From an uncultured beta proteobacterium (GTDB lineage Bacteria; Pseudomonadota; Gammaproteobacteria; Burkholderiales; Burkholderiaceae_C), in assembly GCA_903876735.1 (NCBI GenBank), contig CAIRAW010000037.1:1-64000 (forward strand): a stretch of 64,000 nt of DNA, in the 5' to 3' direction. Position 1 is the first letter of the stretch, and every line of letters starts with the position of its first letter. A program made the translations under genes and the position numbers. The notes below the pieces were generated by a model. The model saw only the letters and a program-made list of their open reading frames with translations, did no database searches and was not told the origin of the DNA. Below, in pieces: positions 27,914-39,732 of this stretch.

Positions 27914-29235
27914 GTGAATTCATGACTGAAAAAGAAATCGATCCCAAAGCGGAGAAACTGACGGCTGTCAAAGGCATGAACGACATTCTCCCGCCCGACT
28001 CGGCGCGCTGGGAATGGCTCGAAGACAAGGTGCGCACCCTCATGGGGCGCTACGCCTACCGCAACATCCGCACGCCCATCGTCGAGCCGACGGCGCTGTT
28101 TGTGCGCGGCACCGGCGAGACCACGGACATCGTCGAGAAGGAGATGTACTCCTTTGCCGACAAGCTCAATGGTGAGGAACTGACGCTGCGCCCGGAAAAC
28201 ACGCCGGGCGTGGTGCGCGCCGCGATCCAGCACAACCTGACCTATGACGGCGGCAAGCGCCTGTACTACATGGGCCCGATGTTCCGCCATGAGCGGCCTC
28301 AGCGTGGCCGCTACCGGCAGTTCTACCAGCTCGGTGCCGAGGCGCTTGGCTTTGCCGGCCCCGAAGTCGATGCCGAACTGATGCTGCTGGTGCACGAACT
28401 GTTTGCCGCCTTCGGTCTGCGCAATGTGCGCGTCGAGCTCAACAGCCTCGGTGTGGCACCGGAACGCCGCGCCCATCGCAGCGCCCTGATTGCCTATTTT
28501 GAGCAGCATCTGGAACTGCTCGATGCGGACTCGCAACGCCGGCTGCACATGAACCCGCTGCGCATTCTTGACACCAAGAATCCGGCCATGCAGGACCTGG
28601 TGCAGGCGGCGCCGCAACTGCTGGACTACCTGGGCGAGGCCTCGCTGCAGCACTTTGATACGGTCAAGACGCTGCTGTCGGCCTGCGGTGTGCAATGGAG
28701 CGTCAACCCGCGTCTGGTGCGTGGCCTCGATTACTACAGCCACACCGTCTTTGAATTCGTGACCGATGAGCTTGGTGCCCAGGGCACATTGTGCGGCGGC
28801 GGGCGTTACGACGGCCTGTTTGCGCTGCTTGGCGGCAAACCAACCCCGGCCGTCGGCTGGGGCATGGGCCTCGAGCGCGTGCTGGAACTGATCAAGCAGC
28901 AGGGCGAGACCCAGGTTGCGCCTGCACCAGACGCCTATGCCGTGATTCCTGACGCTGCTGCCCTGCCGCGCGCCATGCAGGCGGTGCAGGCCTTGCGCGC
29001 TGCCGGTGTCAGCGTGCAGATGCATGCGGCCTTGACGCCCGGGCCCGACAGCATGAAAGCGCAGTTCAAAAAAGCGGACGGCAGCGGTGCTGCCTATGCC
29101 CTGATTTTTGGCGGCGACGAGCTGGCCGAAAACGCGGTGACGGTCAAGGCGCTGCGCGCGGGCGGTGCTGCGCAGCGGCGCGAATCACTGGCTGACATTG
29201 GCAACTGGGCACCCACCCTACAATCACAGACTTAA
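27910..29235 (+). CDS. hisS: Histidyl-tRNA synthetase
   Basis: 441 residues from the GTG overlapping the ispG stop; ATG 27922 is an alternative start. Class II motifs: [39 protein letters not shown], motif 2 [16 protein letters not shown], the histidine-specific [15 protein letters not shown] and motif 3 [12 protein letters not shown]. An anticodon-binding domain completes the C terminus. It sits in the conserved ispG-hisS-yfgM-bamB-der order. Confidence 0.97.
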   Translation: MSEFMTEKEIDPKAEKLTAVKGMNDILPPDSARWEWLEDKVRTLMGRYAYRNIRTPIVEPTALFVRGTGETTDIVEKEMYSFADKLNGEELTLRPENTPGVVRAAIQHNLTYDGGKRLYYMGPMFRHERPQRGRYRQFYQLGAEALGFAGPEVDAELMLLVHELFAAFGLRNVRVELNSLGVAPERRAHRSALIAYFEQHLELLDADSQRRLHMNPLRILDTKNPAMQDLVQAAPQLLDYLGEASLQHFDTVKTLLSACGVQWSVNPRLVRGLDYYSHTVFEFVTDELGAQGTLCGGGRYDGLFALLGGKPTPAVGWGMGLERVLELIKQQGETQVAPAPDAYAVIPDAAALPRAMQAVQALRAAGVSVQMHAALTPGPDSMKAQFKKADGSGAAYALIFGGDELAENAVTVKALRAGGAAQRRESLADIGNWAPTLQSQT

Positions 29236-29292
29236 ATGGCGGCCGACCGGCGCCTGGGCGTCGTGCGCAACTGAACAAAGCAAAGAAAATTC

Positions 29293-29970
29293 ATGGCAAA
29301 TCAACTCGATCTCGAAGAACAAGAGCAACTCGACCAGCTCAAGCACTATTGGAAACAATACGGCAACATGATCACCTGGGTGCTGATTGCGGTGCTCGGC
29401 ACCTACGCCAGCTGGAATTTCTACCAGTACTGGCAGCGCAGCCAGGCGCAGCAAGCGGCCGCCATGTTTGATGAGGTCGAGCGCGTTGTGAAGTCGACCG
29501 ATCCGGCCAAAATCGACCGCGTCTTTGGCGACATCAAGGACAAGTTCGGCTCCACCACCTATGCCCAGCAAGCGGGCTTGCTGGTGGCCAAGGAATATTA
29601 CGCTGCCGGCAAGCTCGATGCTGCCAAAGCGGCGCTGGGCTGGGTCGCAGACAAGTCATCCGACCCGGGTTACCAGGCTGTTGCGCGCTTGCGACTGGCC
29701 GGCATCCTGATGGACGGCAAGGCCTATGACGAGGCACTGAAACAATTGGGCGGCTCTTTCCCGGCCAATTTCGAGGCGCTGGTGGCGGACCGCAAGGGCG
29801 ACATCCTGCTGCTCCAGGGCAAGAAGAAAGAGGCCGCTGCCGAATACGGCAAAGCCTATCAGCGTTTTGATGAAGGCACCGAATACCGTCGTCTGGTGGA
29901 TGTCAAACTGAGCGCGCTGGGAGTCGACCCCAAGGGCGCGGCTGCTGCGGCGCCGGAAGGTAAAAAGTGA
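29293..29970 (+). CDS. YfgM-like tetratricopeptide membrane protein
   Basis: 225 residues. A short cytoplasmic helix rich in Glu/Gln (LDLEEQEQLDQLKHYWKQYG) is followed by a transmembrane segment at ~31-50 and a periplasmic domain with TPR-like helices (QQAGLLVAKEYYAAGKLDAAKA). YfgM is an ancillary factor of the SecYEG translocon and works with PpiD. Its TGA overlaps the bamB start. Confidence 0.88.
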   Translation: MANQLDLEEQEQLDQLKHYWKQYGNMITWVLIAVLGTYASWNFYQYWQRSQAQQAAAMFDEVERVVKSTDPAKIDRVFGDIKDKFGSTTYAQQAGLLVAKEYYAAGKLDAAKAALGWVADKSSDPGYQAVARLRLAGILMDGKAYDEALKQLGGSFPANFEALVADRKGDILLLQGKKKEAAAEYGKAYQRFDEGTEYRRLVDVKLSALGVDPKGAAAAAPEGKK

Positions 29971-31106
29971 AATCTGTTTTTGCTTTGACAGCGGTCAGTC
30001 GGCTGGCGCTGGTTTTGCTGGTCGCAGCATTGTCTGCTGGCTGTTCCAGCGGTCCGGAGAAGCTCAAACCGACCGAACTGGCGCCCAACGCGGCCTTGCT
30101 GGGCGTGCGTCTGGCCTGGAACGCCCGAATCGGCGCAGTCGACTTTCCGCTTGAGGTCAAGGTCAACGCCGATCAGGTGACACTGGCCGGCTCCGACGGG
30201 GTGGTGCACGCTTTTGACGCCCGCAGCGGCGCCGCGCTGTGGCAAAGCGCCAGTCTCGGGCGCCTGGCTTCCGGTGTCGGCAGCGATGGCCGTTTTGCCG
30301 CAGTCGCAACGCGTGAGAATGAACTGGTCGTGCTCGACGGCGGGCGCGAGCTGTGGCGGCAAAAGCTGCCAGCGCCGAGCTTTACCGCGCCCCTGGTAAC
30401 AGGCGCTCGCGTCTTTTTGCTGACAGCGGACCGTTCGGTTACGGCCTTTGATGGCAACTCGGGGCGCAAGCTCTGGACCCAGCAACGCCCTGGTGAACCG
30501 CTGGTGCTGCGTCAGGCTGGCGTTTTGCTGGCCGTCGGCGAGACCGTGGTGGTCGGCATGGGCGGGCGCATGGTGGGCCTCAATCCCGCCAATGGCGCTG
30601 TCAAGTGGGATGTACCGATTGCCGCACCGCGCGGAACCAACGACATCGAACGCCTGGTAGACCTGGTTGGACGCGTGGCGCGCGACGACAAGGTGGTCTG
30701 CGCGCGCGCCTTTCAGGCTGCCGTTGGCTGTGTTGATTCGGTCCGTGGCGCCTTGCTCTGGACCAAGCCGGCCAGTGGGTCAGTCGGCGTGCATGGCGAT
30801 GACAAATTCCTGTTTGGCACCGAGGGCGACGGCAAGGTCGTGGCCTGGCGTCGCGCCGATGGTGAGCGGGCCTGGACTTCCGAACTGCTGCGCTTTCGTG
30901 GCCTGACGGCGCCCTTGGTGGTGGGGCGTTCGATCGCGATTGGCGATGAGAGCGGCCTGGTGCACTGGCTTTCGCGTGACGACGGCAAGGCGCTGACGCG
31001 CATGGCGACCGATGGTTCCCCCATCGTTACAGCACCGGTGCTGGCGGGCGGGACCATGGTAGTGGTCACCCGCAATGGTGGAATTTTCGGTTTCAAGCCC
31101 GAGTAA
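29967..31106 (+). CDS. bamB: Outer membrane protein assembly factor BamB
   Basis: 379 residues. Lipobox SAGCSS (C26). The mature protein consists of PQQ/WD-like beta-propeller repeats, for example VHAFDARSGAALWQ, VTAFDGNSGRKLWTQ, MVGLNPANGAVKWDVP and VVAWRRADGERAWTS. BamB binds POTRA domains of BamA. It overlaps yfgM and precedes der, the conserved order. Confidence 0.95.
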   Translation: MKSVFALTAVSRLALVLLVAALSAGCSSGPEKLKPTELAPNAALLGVRLAWNARIGAVDFPLEVKVNADQVTLAGSDGVVHAFDARSGAALWQSASLGRLASGVGSDGRFAAVATRENELVVLDGGRELWRQKLPAPSFTAPLVTGARVFLLTADRSVTAFDGNSGRKLWTQQRPGEPLVLRQAGVLLAVGETVVVGMGGRMVGLNPANGAVKWDVPIAAPRGTNDIERLVDLVGRVARDDKVVCARAFQAAVGCVDSVRGALLWTKPASGSVGVHGDDKFLFGTEGDGKVVAWRRADGERAWTSELLRFRGLTAPLVVGRSIAIGDESGLVHWLSRDDGKALTRMATDGSPIVTAPVLAGGTMVVVTRNGGIFGFKPE

Positions 31107-31124
31107 CGGTCAGGCCAAAAAATA

Positions 31125-32465
31125 ATGAAACCTGTGTTGGCCCTGGTGGGCCGTCCGAATGTCGGAAAATCCACGCTCTTCAACCGGCTGACCAAGTCGC
31201 GCGACGCCATCGTTGCCGATTTTGCCGGTTTGACGCGCGACCGTCATTACGGCAACGGCAGACTGGGCAAGCATGAGTTCATCGTCATTGACACCGGCGG
31301 CTTTGAGCCCGACGCTGCCAATGGCATCTTCAAGGAGATGGCCAAGCAGACACGCCAGGCGGTGGCCGAAGCCGACGTCGTGATTTTTGTGGTCGATGCG
31401 CGCGAAGGCATTTCGGCGCAGGACCACGAGATTGCCAAATACCTGCGGCGTCTGGGCAAGCCCTGCGTGCTGGCCGCGAACAAGGCCGAAGGCATGCTGG
31501 CCGGCGCGCAACTGGTGGAGTTTTTTGAGCTCGGTCTGGGCGAGGTGCATGCGGTTTCCGCGGCGCACGGCCAGGGCATCCAGACGCTGATCGAACTGGC
31601 GCTGGCGCCGCTGCACCTTGAAGCGGGCGAGGAGGCGGACCAGGAGAGCGAGCCCGGCGTCATCAAACTGGCGGTGGCCGGTCGCCCCAATGTGGGCAAG
31701 TCAACCCTGATCAATACCTGGCTCGGCGAAGAGCGCTTGGTCGCTTTTGACCTGCCGGGCACGACGCGCGACGCGATTTCCGTGCCCTTTGAGCGCAACG
31801 GGCAGAAGTTCGAGCTGATCGATACCGCGGGCCTGCGCCGGCGCGGCAAGGTGTTTGAGGCGATCGAGAAGTTCTCGGTGGTCAAGACCCTGCAGGCGAT
31901 CGAGTCGTCCAACGTGGTGCTGCTGCTGATCGATGCGACGCAAGGGGTGACCGATCAGGACGCCCACATCGCCGGTTTCATTCTCGAGAATGGCCGTGCC
32001 GTGGTGCTGGCCGTCAACAAATGGGACGCGGTCGACGAGTACCAGCGCGAGTTGGTCAAACGCTCAATCGAAACGCGGTTGCCGTTCCTGAAGTTCGCCG
32101 CCATGCACCTGATCTCGGCCACCAAGCGCCAGGGTCTGGGGCCGGTCTGGGCCTCGATCGCCCAGGCTTACCGTGCCGCCAACTGCAAGATGTCGACGCC
32201 GGTGCTGACGCGACTGCTGCTGGAGGCGGTCCAGTTCCAGAGTCCCAAACGCGCCGGCATGTACCGCCCCAAACTGCGTTATGCGCACCAGGGCGGCATG
32301 AACCCGCCGGTCATCATCATCCATGGCAATTCGCTGGAACACGTGAGCGACGCCTACAAGCGCTTTCTGGAAGGGCGTTTCCGCAAGGAGTTTGACCTGG
32401 TGGGCACGCCCATGCGCATCGAGTTCAAGACCTCTGCCAATCCCTACGCCGACAAAGACGCCTAG
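31125..32465 (+). CDS. der: Ribosome biogenesis GTPase Der (EngA)
   Basis: 446 residues. Two tandem G domains: first with [17 protein letters not shown] and DTGGFEPD, second with [20 protein letters not shown] and [10 protein letters not shown], plus NKWD; a KH-like C-terminal domain ([23 protein letters not shown]) follows. Der assists 50S maturation. The start lies 18 bases past bamB. No terminator is evident before hfq, but 117 bases separate them and probably hold an hfq promoter. Confidence 0.97.
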   Translation: MKPVLALVGRPNVGKSTLFNRLTKSRDAIVADFAGLTRDRHYGNGRLGKHEFIVIDTGGFEPDAANGIFKEMAKQTRQAVAEADVVIFVVDAREGISAQDHEIAKYLRRLGKPCVLAANKAEGMLAGAQLVEFFELGLGEVHAVSAAHGQGIQTLIELALAPLHLEAGEEADQESEPGVIKLAVAGRPNVGKSTLINTWLGEERLVAFDLPGTTRDAISVPFERNGQKFELIDTAGLRRRGKVFEAIEKFSVVKTLQAIESSNVVLLLIDATQGVTDQDAHIAGFILENGRAVVLAVNKWDAVDEYQRELVKRSIETRLPFLKFAAMHLISATKRQGLGPVWASIAQAYRAANCKMSTPVLTRLLLEAVQFQSPKRAGMYRPKLRYAHQGGMNPPVIIIHGNSLEHVSDAYKRFLEGRFRKEFDLVGTPMRIEFKTSANPYADKDA

Positions 32466-32582
32466 CAAGAAGCGCGCAAACTGCTTCCAACTTTATGGGG
32501 GCTTTACGCCGGTGCGGCTTGCGAAGGTGATTTGCTGTGGTATCGTCATCCCCTTATCAATTTTTTGAACACGGAGAATATC

Positions 32583-32831
32583 GTGAACAACAAAGGTCAG
32601 TTGCTCCAGGACCCTTTTCTCAACGCCCTGCGTCGGGAACATGTACCGGTCTCTATTTATCTGGTCAACGGGATCAAGCTGCAAGGCCAGATCGAATCGT
32701 TTGACCAGTACGTTGTGCTGCTGCGCAACACGGTTACCCAGATGGTTTACAAGCACGCCATTTCCACCATCGTGCCCGGGCGTGCCGTGAATTTCGCCAG
32801 CGGCGAGGGTGACGAACCTGCAGCCGCCTGA
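32583..32831 (+). CDS. hfq: RNA chaperone Hfq
   Basis: 82 residues from a GTG start preceded by ACGGAG. The Sm1 motif ([22 protein letters not shown] split across the first strands) and Sm2 [10 protein letters not shown] match the family; the distal and proximal RNA-binding residues Q8, Y25 and the KHAIS stretch are intact. The C-terminal tail is short. Hfq pairs small RNAs with mRNA. The final 23 bases overlap the hflX start in another frame. Confidence 0.97.
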   Translation: MNNKGQLLQDPFLNALRREHVPVSIYLVNGIKLQGQIESFDQYVVLLRNTVTQMVYKHAISTIVPGRAVNFASGEGDEPAAA

Positions 32832-33987
32832 TCGTCAGTCGGCCCCGACCATTCTGGTTGGGGTTGATGTCGGTTTACCCAATTTCGACGGCAAACTCGA
32901 AGAACTCGGTTTGCTGGCACAGACCGCCGGTTTGACACCGGTGGCGCGGCTTACCTGCAAACGCAAGGCGCCCGATGCGGCCCTGTTTGTTGGCAGCGGC
33001 AAAGCCGACGAGATCAAACTGCTGGCTTCGCAGCTGGGCGCGGTCGAGATCCTGTTCGATCAAAGCCTGAGCCCGGCGCAGCAGCGCAATCTGGAACGCC
33101 ATCTGGAACTGCCGGTCAACGACCGCACGCTTCTGATTCTGGAAATTTTTGGTCAGCGTGCGCGCAGCCATGAAGGCAAACTGCAGGTTGAACTGGCGCG
33201 TCTGCAATACCTGAGCACGCGCCTGGTGCGGCGCTGGTCGCACCTGGAGCGCCAGAGCGGCGGCATCGGCATGCGCGGCGGCCCGGGCGAAACCCAGATC
33301 GAACTTGATCGCCGCATGATCAATGACAATATCAAGAAGATCAAGGAACGCCTGATCAAGGTCAAGCGCCAGCGCCAGACCCAGCGGCGCCAGCGCGAAC
33401 GGCGCGATGCCTTCAATATCTCCCTGGTCGGCTACACCAATGCGGGCAAGACCACGCTTTTCAATGCGCTGGTGAAAGCCCGGGCCTACGCCGCCGATCA
33501 ACTGTTTGCCACGCTTGACACCACCACGCGCCAGCTTTACCTGGGCGAGGCCGGACGCTCGGTTTCGCTCTCCGATACCGTCGGCTTTATTCGTGACCTG
33601 CCGCACGGCCTGATCGACGCCTTCCAGGCCACGCTGCAGGAAGCGGTCGACGCCGACCTGCTGCTGCACGTGGTGGACGCTGCAAGCCCCAATTTCCTCG
33701 AGCAGATTGCAGAAGTGCAGCGCGTGCTGCGCGAGATCGGCGCTGCCGATATTCCGCAGGGGCTGGTGTTCAACAAGCTTGACGCCCTTGAAATCGGTTC
33801 GCGCCCCCTGCAACTGCAGGATACTTATGACCTGTTTGGGGTTCAGACACCGCGGATATTCCTCAGCGCTGCGCAGGGTGAGGGCGTGGCCCTGCTGCGT
33901 CTGCATCTGGCGAGCACAGTCAGTGCCGCCAATCCACCGGCAAAAGATGGGGAATATTCCCCGGAAGTTGGCAGTGCTGGTTCCTGA
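32809..33987 (+). CDS. hflX: Ribosome-splitting GTPase HflX
   Basis: 392 residues from GTG 32809, inside hfq. An N-terminal HflX domain ([12 protein letters not shown]) and coiled-coil region with [13 protein letters not shown] are followed by a G domain: [27 protein letters not shown]. HflX rescues stalled ribosomes under heat stress. A later start codon that keeps the N-terminal domain is not obvious, so the overlap with hfq is probably real. Confidence 0.95.
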   Translation: MTNLQPPDRQSAPTILVGVDVGLPNFDGKLEELGLLAQTAGLTPVARLTCKRKAPDAALFVGSGKADEIKLLASQLGAVEILFDQSLSPAQQRNLERHLELPVNDRTLLILEIFGQRARSHEGKLQVELARLQYLSTRLVRRWSHLERQSGGIGMRGGPGETQIELDRRMINDNIKKIKERLIKVKRQRQTQRRQRERRDAFNISLVGYTNAGKTTLFNALVKARAYAADQLFATLDTTTRQLYLGEAGRSVSLSDTVGFIRDLPHGLIDAFQATLQEAVDADLLLHVVDAASPNFLEQIAEVQRVLREIGAADIPQGLVFNKLDALEIGSRPLQLQDTYDLFGVQTPRIFLSAAQGEGVALLRLHLASTVSAANPPAKDGEYSPEVGSAGS

Positions 33988-34026
33988 TTGGGCACAATCG
34001 GGTCACCACATACAAGAGAAGACGAG

Positions 34027-35400
34027 ATGAAACTTCATTTACGCATGTTTCGCTGGGCTGATGTTGCGGGCCGTATCCGGGGCATGTTCAATCTGAACGA
34101 CCCGCATTGGGGTCGTGGCGACGACAAGCCGGCCGAAGGCAGCAAGCCCCAGGCTGAAGCGCCCGAGACCGATGCGCCGCAAGGCCCGGCCAAAGGTGGC
34201 AATGAGCGTGGCCCGCGGCGTGGCCAGAATCAGGGTCCGCCCGATCTTGAAGAGATGTGGCGTGATTTCAGCCGCCGTCTGAGCGGTTTGTTTGGTGGTG
34301 TCAAGAACGCCGGCCGCGGCATTGGCGGCGGGCCGGGTGGTTTTCAACCCGACATGAAGAGCACCGGCATCGGCATCGGCCTGATTGTGGGCGTGGTGCT
34401 GCTGATCTGGCTTGGAACCGGTTTCTTCATCGTGCAGGAAGGCCAGCAGGCCGTTATCACCCAGTTTGGCAAATACCGCTCCTCGGTCGGTGCTGGTTTC
34501 AACTGGCGCCTGCCGTATCCGATTCAGCGCCACGAGCTCATTTTTGTGACCCAGATCCGTTCGGTCGATGTTGGTCGTGACACCATCATCAAGGCCACCG
34601 GCCTGCGTGAGTCGGCCATGTTGACGGAAGACGAGAACATCGTCGAGATCAAGTTCGCCGTTCAGTACCGTCTCAGCGACGCCCGCGCTTTTCTGTTTGA
34701 GAGCAAGAACCCGGGCGAGGCCGTGGTGCAGGCGGCCGAAACGGCGGTGCGCGAGGTGGTCGGCAAGATGCGCATGGACAGCGCGCTGTCCGAAGAGCGC
34801 GACCAGATCGCGCCGCGTGTGCGCGCCCTGATGCAAAGCATTCTGGACCGCTACAAGGTTGGCATCGAAGTGGTCGGCATCAATCTGCAGCAGGGTGGCG
34901 TGCGTCCGCCCGAGCAGGTCCAGGCCGCATTTGACGATGTGCTCAAGGCGGGCCAGGAGCGTGAGCGCGCCAAGAATGAGGCGCAGGCCTATGCCAACGA
35001 TGTGGTGCCGCGCGCGGTCGGTTCGGCGTCAAGGCTGAAAGCCGAAGCCGACGCCTACAAGTCGCGCATCGTGTCGCAGGCGCAAGGCGATGCGCAGCGC
35101 TTCAAGTCGGTGTTGACCGAATACCAGAAGGCGCCGCAGGTTACGCGTGACCGCATGTACCTCGACGCCATGCAGCAGATTTACAGCAATGTGACCAAGG
35201 TGCTGGTCGACTCCAAGCAGGGTTCCAACCTGCTTTACCTGCCGCTGGACAAGATTGTCCAGATGACCGGGCCGGGCGGCGAGGCTGCCGCTGCCGCTGT
35301 GGCTGCGACGCCCGCAGCTGCCTTGCCGGCTGCTGTGGTCCCGACCCCCGATGCGCGGGCGCGGGACGCTGCCCGCACCCGTGACCGCGAAACCCGCTAG
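34027..35400 (+). CDS. hflK: FtsH protease regulator subunit HflK
   Basis: 457 residues from ATG 34027, which has AGAAGACGAG in front; ATG 34084 (MFNLNDPHWGR) is the start used by many homologues. A charged Gly/Pro-rich cytoplasmic lead, one membrane helix (IGLIVGVVLLIWLGTGFFI), then an SPFH/band-7 domain with QYRLSDARAFLF and long coiled coil ERERAKNEAQAYANDV. HflK and HflC enclose FtsH in the inner membrane. The C-terminal tail is Ala-rich and disordered. Adjacent to hflC as expected. Confidence 0.95.
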   Translation: MKLHLRMFRWADVAGRIRGMFNLNDPHWGRGDDKPAEGSKPQAEAPETDAPQGPAKGGNERGPRRGQNQGPPDLEEMWRDFSRRLSGLFGGVKNAGRGIGGGPGGFQPDMKSTGIGIGLIVGVVLLIWLGTGFFIVQEGQQAVITQFGKYRSSVGAGFNWRLPYPIQRHELIFVTQIRSVDVGRDTIIKATGLRESAMLTEDENIVEIKFAVQYRLSDARAFLFESKNPGEAVVQAAETAVREVVGKMRMDSALSEERDQIAPRVRALMQSILDRYKVGIEVVGINLQQGGVRPPEQVQAAFDDVLKAGQERERAKNEAQAYANDVVPRAVGSASRLKAEADAYKSRIVSQAQGDAQRFKSVLTEYQKAPQVTRDRMYLDAMQQIYSNVTKVLVDSKQGSNLLYLPLDKIVQMTGPGGEAAAAAVAATPAAALPAAVVPTPDARARDAARTRDRETR

Positions 35401-35409
35401 GAGCCCAGA

Positions 35410-36324
35410 ATGAACAGGCTAGGTCTTATTTTTTCGTCGCTGCTGGTGCTGCTGGCGCTTGCCAGCTCGATGCTGTTTGTGGTCGATCAACGCCAGTTTG
35501 GCGTGGTCTACGCCTTGGGACAAATCAAGGAAGTGATCACTGAGCCGGGCTTGAACTTCAAGTTGCCGCCGCCGTTCCAGAACGTTTCCTATATCGACAA
35601 GCGCCTGTTGACGCTCGAGACCAGCGACACCGAGCCGATGCTGACGGCCGAAAAACAGCGCGTGGTGATCGACTGGTACGTGCGCTGGCGCATTTCGGAG
35701 CCAAGCCAGTACATCCGCAACGTGGGTCTGAGCGAGGCCGAGGGCGCGAACCAGCTCAATCGCGTGGTGCGCAACGCGTTCCAGGAAGAGGTGAACAAGC
35801 GCACCGTCAAGGAACTGCTGGCAACCAAGCGCGAGGCCATCACGGCCGACGTCAAGGCCGAGGTGCTGAGCAAGGTCAAGGGCGACAAGCCCTGGGGCGT
35901 TGACGTTGTGGACGTTCGCATCACGCGCGCCGACTATGTTGATGCCATCACCGAGTCGGTCTATCGGCGCATGGAGGCCGAGCGCAAGCGCGTGGCCAAC
36001 GAGTTGCGTTCCACCGGCGCTGCCGAAGGCGAAAAGATCCGTGCCGACGCCGACCGTCAGCGCGAGGTGGCAGTGGCCAATGCCTACCGTGATGCCCAGA
36101 AGATCAAGGGTGAAGGCGACGCCGAGGCGGCCCGCATTTATGCCGAGGCCTTTGGCCGCGACCCGCAGTTTGCCCAGTTCTACCGCAGTCTGGACGCCTA
36201 CAAGGCCAGCTTTGCCAAGAAGAGCGACGTCATGGTGCTTGACCCCGCATCGTCCGAGTTTTTCAAAATCTTCCGGGGCAGTTCGACAGCAGCGCCCGCG
36301 CCGGCCAAGCCTGCCAGGAAATAG
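35410..36324 (+). CDS. hflC: FtsH protease regulator subunit HflC
   Basis: 304 residues. N-terminal membrane helix (LIFSSLLVLLALASSMLFVV), SPFH domain with VVDQRQFGVVYALGQIKEV, and the coiled coil YRRMEAERKRVANELRSTGAAEGEKI. Partner of HflK at the periplasmic face of FtsH. Nine bases separate it from hflK; four bases separate it from the next small gene. Confidence 0.96.
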   Translation: MNRLGLIFSSLLVLLALASSMLFVVDQRQFGVVYALGQIKEVITEPGLNFKLPPPFQNVSYIDKRLLTLETSDTEPMLTAEKQRVVIDWYVRWRISEPSQYIRNVGLSEAEGANQLNRVVRNAFQEEVNKRTVKELLATKREAITADVKAEVLSKVKGDKPWGVDVVDVRITRADYVDAITESVYRRMEAERKRVANELRSTGAAEGEKIRADADRQREVAVANAYRDAQKIKGEGDAEAARIYAEAFGRDPQFAQFYRSLDAYKASFAKKSDVMVLDPASSEFFKIFRGSSTAAPAPAKPARK

Positions 36325-36327
36325 CGC

Positions 36328-36516
36328 TTGAACAGCGACACCTTCTGGCTGGCCCTGGGATTGGTCCTGATCATTGAAGGCCTGTTTCCATTTCTTTCGC
36401 CGGACGGCTGGCGCCGCATGTTTGCACAGGTACTGCAACTCAGGGACGGTCAGCTGCGTTTCTTCGGAATGTGCAGCCTGATTGCCGGTACCGTGCTGAT
36501 TTGCTGGCTGGCCTGA
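36328..36516 (+). CDS. DUF2065 (YjeT-like) small membrane protein
   Basis: 62 residues from a TTG start. Two predicted membrane helices (FWLALGLVLIIEGLFPFL and FFGMCSLIAGTVLICWLA) around SPDGWRRMF, the DUF2065 pattern. It follows hflC directly, as in E. coli where yjeT lies between hflC and purA. Function unknown. Confidence 0.85.
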   Translation: MNSDTFWLALGLVLIIEGLFPFLSPDGWRRMFAQVLQLRDGQLRFFGMCSLIAGTVLICWLA

Positions 36517-36572
36517 AGAAAATCGGGGCTTTAGCCCGGTAAAATCGCGGTTTTAACAGCCCCACTCAATCC

Positions 36573-37721
36573 ATGTCTGCCTGGGTCCTGCCGGATCACA
36601 TTGCCGATGTCTTGCCGTCTGAAGCGCGGCACATCGAAGAACTTCGTCGCAACCTGCTAGACGCTGCGCGTTGCTATGGTTACGAATTGGTCATGCCGCC
36701 GCTGCTCGAGCACCTGGAGTCCCTGCTCAGCGGCTCCGGCGAGGCGCTCGACCTGCAAACCTTCAAACTGGTCGATCAGCTCTCTGGCCGCATGATGGGG
36801 CTGCGAGCCGACAGCACGCCGCAGGTGGCCCGCATCGACGCCCATCTGCTCAATCGCCAGGGCGTGACCCGCCTGTGCTACTGCGGTCCGGTTCTGCACA
36901 CGCGCCCGGGCAGTCCGCATGCGACGCGCGAGCCGCTGCAGTTCGGCGCCGAAATCTACGGCCACGCCGGGCTCGAAGCCGATCTGGAAACGCTGCTGCT
37001 TGCGCTCGACTGCCTCAAGGTCGCAGGCGTGCCGGCGCCCGGTGTCGACATGGCCGATGCGCGCATCGTCAAGGCCTTGCTCGAAGGCGTGCCGCTGCCT
37101 GGCGATCTGCTGGCGCGCTTGCATGCTGCGCTGGCGGCCAAGGACAGCAGCGAACTCGCGGTCCTGACACGGGATTTCCCGGCCGCCTCACGCTCGGGCC
37201 TGTTGGCGCTGTTGCAACTCTACGGTGACGACAAGGTCTTGCTCGAGGCCGAAAAAGCCCTGCCGGCCTTGCCAGCCGTGCACGCTGCGCTGGCGAACCT
37301 GAAATGGCTGTCGAGCCGGCTCGACGGCGCCCGCATCACATTTGATCTGGCCGATCTGCGCGGCTACGCCTACTACACCGGTGCGACATTTTCCATTTAT
37401 GCGCGAGGCGCCAGTGACGCGCTGGTGCGTGGCGGCCGTTACGACGAGGTCGGTGCCGTCTTTGGCCGCAATCGACCGGCGACCGGTTTCAGCCTGGACC
37501 TCAAAAGTCTGGTTGGCGTGCTCGCGCCGGGTCCGCTGCGAGCAGCCATCCGCGCGCCCTGGCGCGATGTGGCCGGTTTGCGCGCTGCCATTTCGGCCTT
37601 GCGCGCGCGGGGTGAAACCGTGGTCTGTGTCCTGCCCGGGCATGAGAGCGAAGTAGATGAGTTCCATTGTGATCGCGAGCTGCTTGAGCAAGCGGGACAG
37701 TGGGTCGTGAAAGCTGTTTGA
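36573..37721 (+). CDS. hisZ: ATP phosphoribosyltransferase regulatory subunit
   Basis: 382 residues. HisRS-like catalytic fold without aminoacylation function: [37 protein letters not shown], then [15 protein letters not shown] and [18 protein letters not shown], with RGGRYDEVG. It lacks the anticodon-binding domain of HisS. HisZ pairs with short-form HisG in histidine synthesis. A TAAAAT -10-like box lies at 36540-36545 after a small GGGCT/AGCCC hairpin, so transcription may restart here. Confidence 0.95.
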   Translation: MSAWVLPDHIADVLPSEARHIEELRRNLLDAARCYGYELVMPPLLEHLESLLSGSGEALDLQTFKLVDQLSGRMMGLRADSTPQVARIDAHLLNRQGVTRLCYCGPVLHTRPGSPHATREPLQFGAEIYGHAGLEADLETLLLALDCLKVAGVPAPGVDMADARIVKALLEGVPLPGDLLARLHAALAAKDSSELAVLTRDFPAASRSGLLALLQLYGDDKVLLEAEKALPALPAVHAALANLKWLSSRLDGARITFDLADLRGYAYYTGATFSIYARGASDALVRGGRYDEVGAVFGRNRPATGFSLDLKSLVGVLAPGPLRAAIRAPWRDVAGLRAAISALRARGETVVCVLPGHESEVDEFHCDRELLEQAGQWVVKAV

Positions 37722-37731
37722 GAAAAGTTAA

Positions 37732-39108
<1,377 letters not shown>

Positions 39109-39194
39109 TTCAGGGCAGACCAAAAACACGCTCAATCGCGCGATGGCAAGGCTGCCATCTGCGCATGCGGCGCTTAAATTTCAGGAGCAATTCA

Positions 39195-39719
39195 ATGTTG
39201 ACGGAAGACGGCAAACACCTGTACGTGAGTTATGACGAATACCATAACCTGATCGAAAAGCTGGCCATCAAGATCCATCAATCGGGCTGGGAATTCGACA
39301 CCATCCTGTGCCTGGCGCGTGGCGGCATGCGCCCGGGGGACATCCTGTCACGCGTTTTTGACAAACCCTTGGCCATCATGTCCACCAGTTCCTACCGCTC
39401 CGACTCCGGAACCGTGCAGGGTATGCTGGACATCGCGCACTACATCACCACGCCCAAGGGCGAGATCGCCGGCAAGGTGCTGCTGGTCGACGACCTGGCC
39501 GACTCCGGCCATACGCTCAAGGCGGTGATCCATCAGCTCAAGACCAATTACGCACCGATCACCGAACTGCGCAGCGCCGTGATCTGGACCAAGGCCTTGT
39601 CGACTTTCCAGGCTGACTATTCGGTCGAGTTCCTGCCGACCAACCCCTGGATTCACCAGCCCTTCGAGGGCTACGATTCGACGCGCCCCGAGCAGTTGAT
39701 CGAAAAGTGGAGCGTTTGA
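39195..39719 (+). CDS. Phosphoribosyltransferase (purine-type)
   Basis: 174 residues from ATG 39195 with CAGGAG upstream. Type I PRTase fold: LCLARGGMRPGDILSRVF at the first loop and the PRPP-binding motif VLLVDDLADSGHTL. The WIHQPFEGYDSTRPEQL ending is like the Gpt/xanthine-hypoxanthine group used in purine salvage, which suits the place next to purA. Which base it uses cannot be told from sequence. Confidence 0.88.
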   Translation: MLTEDGKHLYVSYDEYHNLIEKLAIKIHQSGWEFDTILCLARGGMRPGDILSRVFDKPLAIMSTSSYRSDSGTVQGMLDIAHYITTPKGEIAGKVLLVDDLADSGHTLKAVIHQLKTNYAPITELRSAVIWTKALSTFQADYSVEFLPTNPWIHQPFEGYDSTRPEQLIEKWSV

Positions 39720-39732
39720 AAGCGCCAGCAGC

